A stretch of DNA of 64,000 nt, taken from NCBI GenBank assembly GCA_036971615.1, contig JAYKKR010000003.1:62001-126000 (forward strand), in the 5' to 3' direction. Below, piece after piece: positions 23,101-36,320 of this stretch. Below the pieces are notes generated by a model. The model worked only from the letters and a program-made list of their open reading frames with translations, was not told where the DNA came from and searched no databases. Positions within the stretch are counted from its first letter, which is position 1; each line of letters starts with the position of its first letter. This DNA is from Amyloporia xantha. Its lineage: Eukaryota > Basidiomycota > Agaricomycetes > Polyporales > Adustoporiaceae. A program made the position numbers and the translations under genes.

Positions 23101-24574
23101 ACGGTATGCGTGAGCCGACAGCCTTGATGGTCATGATATTCGACGACATGTTGACTGGCGCTTGTGCAATAGACAAGGAACTTGACGCCCTAAGCTTTCG
23201 ATATTCGCTATGGTATTCGCTTTTAATAGAGAGATAGATCATTCAGTAAATTCGGCTGTGCTGCAACTGAAGCTGTATCATCATACCAATGACAACAACC
23301 ATTGACACGGTCACTGACGCCCGCGAGCTATGCGCGCATCGACGGAGCCGCTGATTCCGACAGGAGCACTAGGCAAGCACAAGCACGTCGATTTCATGCA
23401 CGTAGTGAATAACCGAACGTCCAACTGAATAATCTGCTCTGAGAATACAAACAAGCTAATCGCGGAGGTGGATATCATCGGTGAAGGCGTGCGCGTGGCT
23501 GACTGTACTCGTCCACCATCCTTCCGGACGATCAGTATCTCGCAGAAATATCGTCTCCTTTTATGACTACGACATCGATATTGAACGGCAGAAGCTCGAA
23601 GGTAAACTTGTGTCGACGTATTTCGAGACTCACTCGAAAGTTTCCTCCACCCGCCGAGGAACAGGCTTGAAATACTATCAGGAAGGCCGAGAGAGTCCGG
23701 CTTTCACATGCGTCCAGCGACGAAGCCGCCCTCTGAGCCAGGCCTCGAGATTTCTATCATCTCGTTAAGGAGCGACCAGAACGAGTGCGTCACATCCCCT
23801 CCCGTTCCTAACGTCTGAGGTGTGCATGAGCACATCTTCTGCCGTGTTCAACACTCGCGCTGTGCCATAGTTGCATGATGGGAATACAGAGGATACTGGA
23901 GGATAACGGCCGCACCGAGAATGAGAATTGGACTTCAACAGAAGACAAGGGGCGCATGTGTTGCGCGATGGGACTTGCAAGCGGCAACTTATACAGAGGA
24001 CGGATATCAATGCACGGGAGGGGGCGCGTCGGAAATGGTGAGGAGTGACTAGTGAGGCTCGAATACTACTCGAGCTTGAGCTCGAGGCAAGCAGCAAGCT
24101 TGTGGCCTTGGACACGACGGACGTGCACGTGACGACTTACGCGATCGAGGGATTCGTCTTGACCCTTGTGGCGACGGCCACAGCACCGTGCATGCATCCG
24201 ACAAAAGCGCTTTAGACTAAGAGGCGTTTTCCAATTCACGCAGGATATTTGAATAATTTAAGGGCACAAGTAGATAGCAGGTATGATGCATACATGGCGT
24301 AAGATTTCAGAGAGACTCGGATATAAATGCAGAGAAACACTGGCAATGACTGTACCCCGATTCGCAGACTCATCAAGACATACGGGCGCTGCCGTTTGCA
24401 ATTTAGCAAGTCTTGTAGCACCCCGAGTCGAAGTTACTGCCTGCTGATGCCACTGGAATACCGGCAATTCATTTGTACAAATCCTATTCAGAATCCTTGC
24501 CATTGATTGTCGGAGGGCCTGATATCTATAAAACTTTCACGATATAACATCTCGGTCTCCTGCAGCTTATGCTC
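21890..24574. other. spacer between the two DUF6534 copies
   Basis: No gene recognised. 21890-23100 is the duplicated upstream region of copy 1. 23100-24240 has no counterpart that I can see elsewhere; a 116-codon minus-strand frame at 23765-24115 is Ser-rich and unremarkable. Confidence 0.5.
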
Positions 24575-26502
24575 TTAGTGCTGTCTGTTGTATACGTTCA
24601 GGACCTCAACCCCTACCTTGGCAATCACGAGTGTCTCGTGCTGACTGCTACTGGATGCATTTCTCTCTCGCCAACCCTGAGTAGCCACAGTAGGTCTGGT
24701 GGACTTGGAAAAGAATTGTTCTTGCAGTCCAGCAAACCGTGACCATAGACCGAGCTTCTCCGCAAGATTGATAGGTGTTTCTGCCCCATCATCTACTCGC
24801 TGCAAGGAAGTGCGATTATTGAGACTGATCACCGCAGTGTTTGCATACCTGTGCAAATTTTATTAGCCCGCACGTATATTTCCAGAGTGTATTGAGGACC
24901 CGAGACATACAGTTTCGACATCACAAATATCCTGCGAAATCACTGTTTGTCATATCAATCATAGACAAATGAAGCTGCCACAACTCACGGACAAGTCATC
25001 AGTACTTTCGACATTGGCCTGACGCCCTGACAGCTCTGACAAAAAATGGAAATTGCCTAAAATGGAAATTTTGTGATTCTGACTGAGAGCCTAGCAGACC
25101 CCGACCTAAACCTGAAAAAGATTTTTTGCAACATGGCTAATGTCGCCATTGTAGAATTCAAACAAATTCATGGTCTGACACCCTGACTGTACTGACTAAC
25201 CCTGACAGGCCCTGACAAGTGATTTGTCAGGGCTGTCAGGACGATGTCGAAAGTTCTGATGGTAGTGAGCTGCGCACTCCCAGCGTAGATCTTATAGTCT
25301 ACAACATAGAGAGCGAGTGCTATAATTGCAACACTTGCTGTACACTAATCGTTAGGGTCATGTAGGAGGGTCGAGTGCTGAGTAGCACCCACCGGTCAAC
25401 ACTCCGCTCTCGACGACATGCCCAATCAATCGTGAAATCACAGAATCCGTGGTTTTGTGACCTGTCCTTGACCGATGGAGCTATTAGGGCAGATATCAAT
25501 ATTCCTCACCATCGAGTCTCAAGAAAGGCTGGACGTGCCAAGAGCGACATCGACAGAGCAATGAGGACGTCCACCAATGCGGCCCCTCCCAACCAGACCT
25601 GTGAGAATTGCATTTTTACACTATCCTCCACAAATAGGGGGAATGACTTACCATAATGAGAGCAATGCCACTCACAGGAGCCACGTAGTTGAGTGGTATC
25701 TTGTCACTGCTTATGAATGCTTCTCCGGCAGAAAACTGAGGATAGCATTAGAAGATGTGAGAGAAATAGGGGGATGTATTACATACCGGAGTCGCGCCTG
25801 TTACACCTACCGCGCTTACTATCGAGGAAACATTTTGAGCAAGTGACAGCTGAGTCGAGAAAATAGACATGAGACATGACATGACGGTTATGCACCACTG
25901 AGCCCTACCAACGCGATGATACCTGTCACGGCACGAAGCCTTCTCTCAGAAACAATCCAGATGCGCCATGCATAGAAGAGCTGGACAGCCATAGATATGA
26001 TTGCAGACAGTGATGGAATACCAATCGAAAATACGTTGAAACCAAAGTTGACCCAATCGGCGGCGTTCTCATCCACGAGTAGACCGATGTAAAGGAACAC
26101 AGTGATTGAGATGAACGTCGTTTGAAGCTATTCCAATAGGAATAAGGCATATACTGGTGCATCATAATGTATGCTTAGAATGTGGTATGTACGCGGAGAA
26201 TAGTCGACTCACCAAACCCTTTTCGCAGTACGGGATCCTGAGAAGAGGATGCGGAGTATATATCTAAATCCCAAATCAAATTACTGCTGAGACTATGAAA
26301 GCATGAAAGCTCCACTTGAAGAAACGCAACACGTACAGACTTGAACGGAAAGGACACCCTGTAGTCCCCAGCTGAAGAACGCGCCTATAACCTAGCGTCG
26401 CTCAGTGACACTGGTAAGCCTTCCACTATCAGGACTTACCAAAGGTCCAATGAATGTGATGCTATCCTGTACGACACTGAGGAATCGCCTTAAGCGCATC
26501 AT
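24575..26502 (-). pseudogene. DUF6534 membrane protein gene, tandem copy 2, disrupted
   Basis: Same architecture as copy 1. Start MMRLRRFLSVVQDSITFIGPL at 26502, splicing to VIGAFFSWGLQGVLSVQ (26395 leftward), YSASSSQDPVLRKGFG near 26240, then PVYALFLLE*LQTTFISITV to VQLFYAWRIWIVSERRLR (26165-25930), a DUF6534 segment near 25600, and a C-terminal exon starting RYANTAVISLNNR near 24850 and stopping at 24575. Two lesions: TAG at 26128-26130 where copy 1 has TGG, and a ~265-bp inverted-repeat insertion (24997-25261) near the end of the exon after ALALYVVDY. Probably non-functional. Confidence 0.78.
24997..25261. mobile_element. MITE-like inverted-repeat element
   Basis: About 265 bp with imperfect inverted termini of roughly 40 bp: the left end begins CATCAGTACTTTCGACATTG, the right end closes with its near mirror (..GTCGAAAGTTCTGATG). 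Inner parts of the arms contain CCTGACAG/CTGACAAA motifs. Absent at the matching site of copy 1 (about 20675), which shows it is an insertion. I could not fix the exact ends or a target duplication, so superfamily is open. Confidence 0.72.
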
Positions 26503-29500
26503 ACAGTGGGGGAGTGAAAGCTCATTTACAACATGTTGTCCATCGTGAGTTCCTTGAGTTGTTGTGTACAGAGTTGCTTGAGCGCCGTCTCGAATGTTGG
26601 GCCTAACATGAGTTTGTACAGGCTACATATTGTTCGTCTCAGAGGCGGTTCCTCTAGTGATAAGTAGCGTCCAATCAATATGCGGACAAGGTTCTGACAT
26701 CTGTTAGACGGGTGCACTGTAGTCAGCAGCATAGTTACGGTGCTCTGTATTGGAGCATCTGATAGAACAGACATCTCAATCTACAGTGGCCTCTAAGCGT
26801 CGCTACAGCAGGACTGAAGGACATTTAACGGAGCACCAGGTCTGATACTAGACCGCCGGTTAGAAGCTGTACCCTGCCTGGGCTAACGGTTAACGTAGCG
26901 CACTGAGACTCTCGTTAGACATTGTGTTTCTCATCGGGCCTAAAGAGCAATAGAACCTATATTGATAAAAGCTGACATGTACCCTGGTCCGTTTCTTGTG
27001 GGTACATCCATATTTTCGCCATTAGTGATGCCATAAGATGCCAATGTGTGGTTCACCTATCATTTCAGTCACCAGAGACTTGATATGATCGCGAGCGATG
27101 GCAGGACGCTATTTATATATGTCTCCCAATGTTATACTCCGACCAGAAGATGTCTCTCAAATCAAGCATTCTTACCTCAAGGGACACATGTTGCTTGAAA
27201 CCAAATTGACCTAACTGGCCATCCCGCCAGCACTGCAGCCCATGTACACCGCGGTGCGATGAACAGAAGGAAGGAGGACAAATAGATGTCTGTCAAGCGG
27301 CAGTTGCACGCTGTGTGATCAAAGCGCTCGCGTCTCCTGCTCAACAATATTCAAATCAAACTGCGAGTCGCGTCTATGTCTGGCCACATCACCTGGGACA
27401 GCGTCTTCTATATGTTTCAAAACAGAGGCGCACAAGAGACGTGATTTGCTAACATGCACAAGCGGAAGGCGAGTTCGACAGATTGATGCTCCAGAAAGAC
27501 GGTCAGCTAGCTATAACGCTCCTGATCATATTTATTGGCCTGTGAGGTGCACTACACAGGACTGATGCTGCGGTATACAGAATCGCTGAGCTTGGAGTTC
27601 ATGGTGGATAGAGGACCGAAGGAATTGAACGCGGTCAGTTGTTCGGAGGACGCGACTGGCATGCATGTGATTGACGTGATCGGCTTAGGACGGTAGTCAG
27701 TAGCGCTGTAGCACTTTCCCTTGTACTTGCCAGGTCTGACTTATATACGTCCGCATGTGTCACAGTCTTCTAACTGAGCCGAAATATAATTACTATATGC
27801 GTATTTCCTCTCAACCCATGGTCCTAACCGGAACCAGACGCAGGGTGGCAGCGCCCATTCGGAAGATGGACAGGAAAACACCTCCTTCAACTACCTCTAC
27901 TCGCCTACATATGACATGCGGAGAATCCCATTGCGTGACCAATCAGCAACGGCAGTCTCGCTGCACACGCAAGTATGGCGTATACGCACAGGGCTGGACT
28001 ACGAGGGAGAAGAGGCAAGGTATGAGATACTATTGCATCCATTCAGAACACACTGAATGCCACACATCTCCGCACAGCAGATTTGACATAGCAGACCGCC
28101 GATAGATTCCCACAGGTCCACAATGCCCTGACTTGGTGACGTACGTGGCATTACTCCTATAAGCCATCGGTGCTGAAGGAGAGGAATGTGAGCGCGAGCA
28201 CAGAGATGAGAAGGACGTGGAGCACGACGACATTGCGATCGAGGGTGATGCGCCAGTCTGGTGTCCTGGGAAGGACTCCGCGGCATCAGATTGATAGCGG
28301 GGCACACCGACGAGGTGGTTCGTTATTCGGCTGCTGAGGTCAATCGTGGTCAGAAGAATCGAGTACTCACGCCTGGGGTAGAACGAGCAGCTGGCATCCT
28401 GCAGCACTCTCTGGCGGACGACATTCTCGCAAGGCTACAGACACCCGCTTGTTCCATACAGGAGGCACCGGTCTCAAATTCGCTGTCAACCGGAAGTGAA
28501 GGTGACGCGAGAATTTCCGGTGAGTGATGTAGAGTTGTGATGAAGACTGGCTTCGCCTCCTTCGTGCAGATATCTGTCAATGGATGACAGTGAAGGAGGA
28601 ATAGTGTCAATGACGACAATGAAGAAGTAACTGAATCAATGCAATCTAGAGTTGGCTATGGTAATACTGGACGTGAACTGCTCACCTGCATGACGCTCCC
28701 GGCTCCATGAACGCCACTCACTAACTTTCAGAGAGGGTCAATGAGACGAGTAGCGATGCCTGACTTATTTGCTATCAACATCGCAGAGTTGAATCCACGC
28801 GTACTAATACACAGGAAGGCGCTGATGTGGAGCTGTGTTCCCGTTGATTTATACTTGTCTTCCACTCACTTGTCTATCGCACCATCACCGACTACGTCTG
28901 CACGCTATGTCTGTCCCCTTGAGCCGCTTAAGGCTGAAGCGAATGATCCCTGGAACATTCATCCGCGCAGCTTTGCATCAGTCTGATCCTCATGTCGATG
29001 TCGTCGAAGGCGTCATGTTTGAGAGCCGAGTCCACTGGTGGACTTTCTGCATTGAGATATGAGCAGCGATGAGGGGATAGGAGTACAGTATGCTCATACG
29101 TGCTGACAGTCCTGGAAGCCGTATCCTTCGGCAAGAACAAGGTATATACAAGTGCATTGCATGTAGGCTGACTGCAGTAGAGTGCGCGAGTCCTGCGAAG
29201 AACAGAGTGTGCAATACGTTACGTAGCTAGCGCCGCATGACGGCGTTGTTGCGTATCAGCGCACAAATGTAATCATAGAGCTGGGAGCTTCCACTCACAT
29301 TGCTATGGCTCCATGTCATTGAGCACACCATTTTCCAGGCCGTCAGAGTCGCCGCGGATGTTGAACGTTGAGGCCTGAGGGTTCAAGAGGGTTCAAGGCC
29401 CGAACTGGACCAGCTGACTCCTGAGCCTTCAAGAGTCACCTAGTCCAGTTCTGGTCTCGAGCAGCTTGACTTTTGAGAGCAGACATGAAAGCAGATTGAT

Positions 29501-30765
29501 AGCAAGAGGAAGTGCAATAAGAACGTCTCCTCGAGAACGGTACCAAGACGCGTAATATCACCCGACGTGCAGCGACACTTGTCCGTCTGGAGTGTACAAG
29601 CTGCAATCTCTACGATAGCCGTGGCAAGAGGAAGTCGGACGAAAATTCGGAAGAACACCGTCGAGGAACAAGGCATGAATCGTAAGACGGTCGACGTGGC
29701 ACGCACAAATGGACCGTGCCGATGTACATAGGGTTAGGAGTTAGTTTATCCAGCGCCTCTTTATGGTGGTTACTTGTGTACGTACGTCGTACACTGTACA
29801 GTGACTTTCGCTTCCGAATTAAATACTGTGATACTGCGACAGTATCCGCCCAGCACGACTGTCAGGATACCGACACCAATAAAGCTGCTCGTGGAAAGCC
29901 TCAGGATTATCTGACAGGTGACTGTCTCAAGATCCTTCTCTCAATTGCATGATCCTGACCCGTTTATCACTGGCACGCTATGGAACCGTGACCTGTATTC
30001 TGCATGTCGCGCGAATAGAGGAAACACAGATGCAAAGGGGTGCTCAGAGAGCAGATATACTCCTAGGAACTCAGGAGGGAGAGTAGGCGCCAAAACAGCT
30101 AACCCGACACATACACCGACACCTAACCGAAGGCTACTCATAGCACGGATTAAGGAAAGATACAGGCAGAGACCACAGGTATGTACGACGTATGGGCGCC
30201 TAAATCACGTGATCTGTGCGTCCGAGCACTCCCTACAACACTGCATGTGGTGAATGCAGATCAGAGCTATTGCTAAGAGGGTAGGTGTACGCTGTGTTTT
30301 GCATAAAGGCAGGAAGCCAGTTCCTTTCGCTGATAAGATGAATCTCTGGAAAAGCCAGAGTCTCGATTGAGATCGTGGCGTAAGCATCTGAGTGTACGTC
30401 AATAGTTGTAGTATCCGACTTATACTTAAAGCACACGTATCCTTCAAGCACAATGTGGGTGCCTTTAATATTCCCAGCATTTGTCCCACGTTGATGTCAG
30501 GCAGAGGCGGAATGCACACACGACGGCGCTCAGATCACTATTGTCGCGGGTACCGAACTGTGAACCTGTCATTCGGTGGCGCTTTCCCGCTTGCTGTCAG
30601 ATTAGTATTCATGCATCACGTCTGTCTTCGGACTGTTCATCTTGTACGATGTATGATGAAAGCACGAAAGAGACTGGTGACTTTGTCCCGTTATCAATAT
30701 GAAACTACTGACCTCAGGAGCGCACGCTACTTCTAGTCTATGTTGACTATCTTCCTCACTGCTTT
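26503..30765. other. gene-poor region upstream of DUF6534 copy 2
   Basis: 26503-27560 is the duplicated upstream region. In 27.7-30.7 kb I see scattered short frames on both strands, e.g. 27999-28407 (minus), 28741-29062 (plus), 29440-29706 (minus), without recognisable domains. Between 29390 and 29460 there are short inverted repeats around CTGGACCAG/TAGTCCAG. Nothing is supported as a gene. Confidence 0.5.
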
Positions 30766-30768
30766 GTA

Positions 30769-30777
30769 CACTGTGGC
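30769..30777 (+). repeat. left terminal inverted repeat of the CACTA element
   Basis: CACTGTGGC, matched exactly in inverse at 36321-36329; preceded by the GTA duplication. Confidence 0.78.
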
Positions 30778-31303
30778 GGCACCCGGTCGTGAAATTCACC
30801 TAGCAGGTCACCCACCGCCATAAGCAAAGTCGCATAGAGCACTAGGTTTTTTCATCTCCATCTGATGTTATTCAACCGCGCAGTGCGATCGTCCTACATG
30901 GGCTATTTCGCCACTTATATGCCCGGATTCACCACCCATTGCGTTCGCTGACGTATGGTATTTTCCCGCATTGTACGATTGAATTAACTACTCGGCACAT
31001 GGGTGATTTCCTGCCGTCTCAATATATTGAAGTTCAACCACCGTTCAGATGAACTTCGCTACTGCCTTCCGGTCGAAGACCACTCATATTGAAGGTGATT
31101 TTGAGACACATTGCACACTCAGCACATTGAGGAATTTCAACCACTAAATGAGGATCTGAATTCCCAAAGAATCCTCATACACACGAGGCGTTACAATACA
31201 CGTGTATGGAGCTTCGCGAACCTCAAGCATCGACAAACACGTACACGCTCTGCTCTTGTTCTCGTCACTCCTCTCTACCTCCTACCATCCCGCTGGCGTA
31301 GTA

Positions 31304-32382
31304 TCACTCATACATACTATCATCGTCTTCCTCGTCTTGCTCCTCGTTGACAGGGGTATTCTCTTTGTCCACACTGGCACTGGGGCCGCCCGCGGTCATA
31401 GCACCTCTGGCTCCGGTCTGCATACGTTGTGCGCGCGGCTGCAGATATCCCTTTCGGACGCTGTGCTTGCGGCGGTTCCTCATGAACTGCTTGATAAGAT
31501 CACCGGTGGCCCAGCTATTCTCAAAGTTTGCGAGGTATGGTTGGTGTTGTTCGCACTATCAGATTAGCATGATAAGCCTACTATTCGACATTAGACAGCA
31601 GCATACAAAGAGGTGAGCTTACAGCCCTAAACAGTTTTCCCAGGGTCAACGGGTTCTGATGATTGTAGTCCTTTGTCCAGTCCATCTTCGATGCCATCAC
31701 AAGGTCACGGATGGTCCTCTGGTGTTGATAGTGAGTAATGATACTCTTGCCCGCAGATATAATAGACAGATGCTGACCAGGATGCTCGAATAGAGGTCTT
31801 TGTTACCTTGAAGCTGCATAGCTTTGCGGATGTTGTAGGTCGATCCACCAGCGCCGCGGGGTTTAGGAATGATGTTCCTGCCTTGGCCGCCCAGGGTCTG
31901 CGCTGCTACTACTTGGTTTGCAGTTGCGGCTGCCGCTGCAATCGCAGTAGCAGCTGCAGCCTCAGCAGCGTTCAGGTTGGCTTGCAACTGAATGGTGAGA
32001 GCCTCAGCGGCCTCGCGAAGGGCAACTTCATGTGCTAGCTGTGCTGCTGACACGTTTCAATCTCAACTGATAGACTTCACCACTTCGGTTGACACTTTTA
32101 CTGACCTTCGAGCTCCTGGATAGTCTTCTGAAGGTCTGCAATTTCTCCCTGAAGCATTGCCTTTGTCACATTTTTTGACTTGCCTCCCGTAGATTTGCCT
32201 CCGCTGTGTGCTGTTGACAGCGGTTCAGCTATTCCGGGTGCAACAGTGCTATGTGGCATGCTGGGAGAGGTATGTGAGTCTAGATTTTCGGATGATTCCA
32301 ATGTAGACTGAACGTTGTCAACTTGCAGTAGGATATGTATAAGATAGCCTCGTGGCTTGACAGAGATGATGGAGACGGACAA
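31304..32382 (-). CDS. CACTA-associated accessory protein (second ORF), intact
   Basis: Four exons join cleanly: 32382-32106, 32046-31778, 31718-31623, 31555-31304, giving 297 residues. The start at 32382 is uncertain (an internal Met, MPHSTV, is possible). Layout: Ser/Gly-rich N-terminus, a coiled coil (GEIADLQKTIQELE through an Ala-rich stretch), then a conserved C-terminal module with IIPKPRGAGGSTYNIRKAM, RTIRDLVMASKMDW, QPYLANFENSWATGDLIKQF and RNRRKHSVRKGYL, and an acidic tail. I recognise this module from many basidiomycete genomes next to Tnp2 transposases; its role (DNA binding, or a TnpA-like helper) is inferred only. No break seen, in contrast to the transposase. Confidence 0.8.
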
Positions 32383-32600
32383 AATGGCTGCCAGCGTGGC
32401 ACGTTCTTAATATACGAGTCATATTTATTTATGTGGCTTTGGCATTTTCACCCTCATTCCCCTGCTGATCGTGATCACGGCTGTCGCATTGTGTGTGTGT
32501 AAGTTCAAAGTATCCACAACTTGGACTTGTACGTTTCCTCTATATCCCCTGGTTTCCTACAGTATCTCTTGCAAACTGACAGCCACAAAATCTTGGAATC
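32383..32600. promoter_or_regulatory. divergent promoter region of the CACTA element
   Basis: 218 bp lie between the two outward-reading genes and must hold both promoters. It includes an AT-rich segment (TAATATACG, CATATTTATTTATG, about 32408-32433). No defined element is claimed. Confidence 0.4.
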
Positions 32601-35600
32601 ATGGCGAAAGATGTCCTATGTGGCTGCTGTGGAAAGCTAGTCGACGCAAAAAACAGAATGGCGACACCGCAAAGGACGAGCGGCGCCGCATGTGCGAGCC
32701 TCGTACATCTATCAGAAGAGTCTCGTAGAGGAGGCTGAGTCAGTTCGGAGACAAGCCAAGCAGAAGGCCATCCGAGAACATATGCAGCAGCGGGAGCACC
32801 GTGGGGGGCTTACACAGCCAGCCTGACACAGGACCTAGCGGTGTTGATCATGATTTGGATTTCGACCAGTCTGTGGCCACGCCGAGTGCAGAGATTCAGA
32901 TGACGGTGGATACAGATTGTGAGTGTTTGACGGCCCGTGCTATGACAATAATGTGTTCTGAGTCACGATTAGCTACCATCACCCCCGGTGCGGTCCTCCA
33001 AGAAGTGGCAGAGGCATATAATCATGATAGCCGTGCATATGTGAATCGGCGGGTCCATCGGGCCTCTGTGGAAGAATATGAAAGCGATGATGAACATGAC
33101 GATGGCCTGCAGGAAAATCATGCCGAGGATGACTATGATGAGGTCTGGTGGAACGAATACATTGATGAGATGTCAGCGGAGATTGACGACTCCGAGGAAG
33201 GGGATGAGGTCCTCTCCGCATATGATCAGCTCGGGGCCGATTTTGAAGCCTCCTATGTTCCTACCTGTGCGTTCTCTTGTCTTGTATGGCCCAGGCCTGT
33301 AGCAAAGTTCCTGACATTTATCAAAATATTCTCCCGCCAGTCGACAGCCTCAGTGCTACAGACCAAGCAACATTACGGACTTTTGCCCTGAAGACAGATG
33401 ACCATCTTACCAGGAAGACCCTTGAGAAGCTCCCCTTCGCTTTTCCAGGTGCATCGGTCCCGTCAGTCGATCGCATGCGTACTCGGGTGGCATTTTTATC
33501 AGGTCTAAAACCTGTTCTGTATGATTGCTGTCCTAATTCGTGTTGTTGCTATGCCGGTCCACATGCCGAGTTGACGGTTTGCCCTTATTGTCATACATCT
33601 CGTCTCGACCATCGTGGAAAACCACGCCAGAGATTCTCTTATTTGCCGCTAATCCCACGCTAAAAACACTCTACGCAAATACAGACATGGCGACGAAAAT
33701 GAAACACCGCGCTGAAGGCCATATCCCTGAGGCAGGGAAGATCTCGGACATTTACGATGGAAGTATATATCGCTCCAAACTGGGTCAGCGTGTCGTTGTC
33801 AGTGACAAAACGCTCAAGCACACGTACTTTGGTGATTCCGTGACATCGCACTCGGCCTCTCTACGGACGGTTTTGGTCCCTTTCGGCGGCGAGCAAGACT
33901 GCATGGCCGATGATCATGTACAATTTCAATCTCCCGCCTGAAATCCGATTCCATAAGGAATACATCATCCCGCTAAGTCGTTCCTGGACCCAAAAAGCCA
34001 GCCGACTTCGATTCGTTCTTATGGCCCCTTGTCACGGAAATGCTCGAGTTGGCCGTCGGTATTGCCACCTTTGATATTCTCACCAGTGCAATGTTTGTCT
34101 TGCACGCATTCATCATTCTTGTGACAGGCGACATACCTGCCATCTCAATGGTCATGCGTATGAAAGGCCATAACGGGAAAACTCCCTGCCGACTTTGCGA
34201 GATCCAAGGTGTTCGCATTCCGAACAAACCGCGCAGTCCTTATTATGTCCCACTGGACCGCTCGCGTCACCTGGATGTCGCCGCAGGGAATTCACAACCA
34301 CGCAGCTATGAACCTACTGAGCTCCCACTTCGGACCCATGACAAATTTCTTGCACAGGCTCGTGAGGTCCAGCGTGCTCATACTGAAGGCGAATCAGAAA
34401 GACTTGCGAAAGAATATGGGATCAAAGGGACTCCTGTTCTCTCGCATCTGAACTCACTTACATTTCCACTGTCATTCCCTTACGACTTCATGCATCTGAT
34501 CTGGGAAAACGCTCATCAAAACCTTGTATTGCTATGGACAGGTGAATACAAGGGATTAGACTCGGGCTCCGAGGATTATGAGCTCTCACCAGATATCTGG
34601 AAATCGATAGAGCAGCCACTGCCACAGCTGGCTCGACAATTCCATCTGCATTTGGCCCTCGTCCACCGAACGTTGCCACCGACAAGACTGCATGTACCGC
34701 AGACTCGTGGTCATTTTGGACCCTATACATTGCGCCTGTCCTACTACGTGGCCGTTTTCGCAATGATCGGTATTATCATCACTTTGTGAAGCTTGTCCGT
34801 GCCCTTCATGTTTGTCTCCAGTTCGAGCTCTCTGCAGAAGAGATCAGTTTTGTCCGAGCACAGCTGAAGGCGTGGGTGGAGGAATACGAGGTGTGAGTAC
34901 TAAATTTGATCTTGACAACGGCCGTCATGCATCGATGTCTAATTGACTGGGGTGACACGGGCTAGAATATACTACCAAAAGGATCCCGACCGCCTTTCTG
35001 CATGCCCAGTCACCATTCACGCCTTACTCCACATTATGCGGACAGTATTGAGGCCGCCGGACCAGTATGGGCCTCATGGGCATTCCCGATGGAACGCTAC
35101 TGTGGAATGCTCAAGCCAGCCATCCGAAGTCGTCGGTTCCCGTATGCCACGCTCGATCGCTACGTGCTTGACACGGCTCGTCTTACGCAGCTTAAACTCA
35201 TTTATGATGCCACTGAAACTCTCGCGCTGAAGAAGGCTGCTCGCGCCAATCAGACACATGTATCAGGTTGTACGTTTTGAGTCATTCTTCTCCAGTTCAA
35301 CATCACTCGCTGCGGCTGACATTACTATCAAAGATCCCACTTGTGCGTTGCTTGCGCCTTCAGTCACATGCATGCTGCGCGATGCTCCGGAACCTCAATA
35401 AAATCATATCGTGCTTGTCAACCCGGTTTGAAGTACCCGCAAATGTCATCCGGACGAACCTCCCCATCCAGATTGAACAATGGGGCAAGGTCCAAATCCT
35501 CAACGATGGTGATCTGATTCGGACATCAAGCCTAGGCATGACCAGAGAGGACTCACGCGATGCCTCATTTGTACGCGTAAGTATCATTATAATACATTGT

Positions 35601-35984
35601 TGACAATACTCACGGTGGCACTGTCCTTTAGTATGAGCTGCTCGTCGATCGGAATGCCCGCTACCGCAATCGGCCAGTCGTTCTTGAGAAGCGAACCTTC
35701 TTTGGTGAGCTCCAGCATATTTTCTTGCTACGGCTCCAACCTTCCGAGGCCTTGCAACTCACGGAAGGCACTGCGCCATTCTTGGGGGCATTCGAAAGTC
35801 TACACTCGATCAAACTCCCGCCGTTGGCGGTCTCGACATACACTACTATACAAAGCCGGGCCGCTACGAGGTTGTCGACATAACGAGTATTCAATGCATG
35901 GTGGGACGGGTATTCGACCGCCGTCAGTGGGCTATCGTAGATCGCAGTGGCAGCTTGGCGAGGGCGGTGTATGTAGATGAGTGA
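32601..35984 (+). pseudogene. Tnp2-type CACTA transposase, frameshifted
   Basis: Starts MAKDVLCGCCGKLVDAKN at 32601 (N-terminal Cys-rich motif) and ends ARAVYVDE at 35984. Family landmarks appear in order but in changing frames: VLYDCCPNSCCCYAGP, CPYCHTSRLDHRGKPR, IYDGSIYRSK, NFNLPPEIRFHKEY (33925), FVLHAFIILVTGDIPAISMV, MKGHNGKTPCRLCEI, FPLSFPYDFMHLIWEN, a probable intron near 34895-34965, CPVTIHALLHI, GPVWASWAFPMERYCG, RANLPIQIEQWGK-like segment (35455), EDSRDASFVR and VDRNARYRNRP. At least five frame changes are needed (around 32650, 32810, 33660, 33860-33990 and 34770), so it is inactive. An acidic Asp/Glu-rich region covers 33060-33250. Confidence 0.88.
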
Positions 35985-36320
35985 CATTTCTTCTGCTCAT
36001 AACAGCGGGTATTGTCTCCCCACGCCGAATACATTACTATGTTAATGAGCACCCTGTGTGACGTTCATACCGACGTGTGTTCTACTAGTATATAACTACT
36101 ACCCAAAAACGCTCGGACAGTGGTGGAAAAAAGTCAGGAAATGAGAGCGTCAAACTGATGCTGCAGAGAGGGTCAAAGTCCCCAGAGTGGTGGCTGAAAT
36201 CGAGGGCGGGGAAATTCACGCTACAATTCCACTATAGCAGCGTTCACCTTCTATTCCACCACACACTCGGGCAACGCGACTTTTCACTTAGGCGATGGGT
36301 CAAAGTCCCGGCCTAATCCG

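Larger units (their letters stand above)
24390..27560. repeat. segmental tandem duplication, copy 2
   Basis: Diverged partner of 20030-23100. About 300 bp longer within the gene, mostly because of the MITE-like insertion at 24997-25261. Edges are estimates. Confidence 0.75.

Noticed and set aside
32601..35984. Explaining all transposase frame changes as introns
   Set aside because: Only the gap near 34895-34965 has good splice signals; the others shift by one or two bases within conserved motifs.
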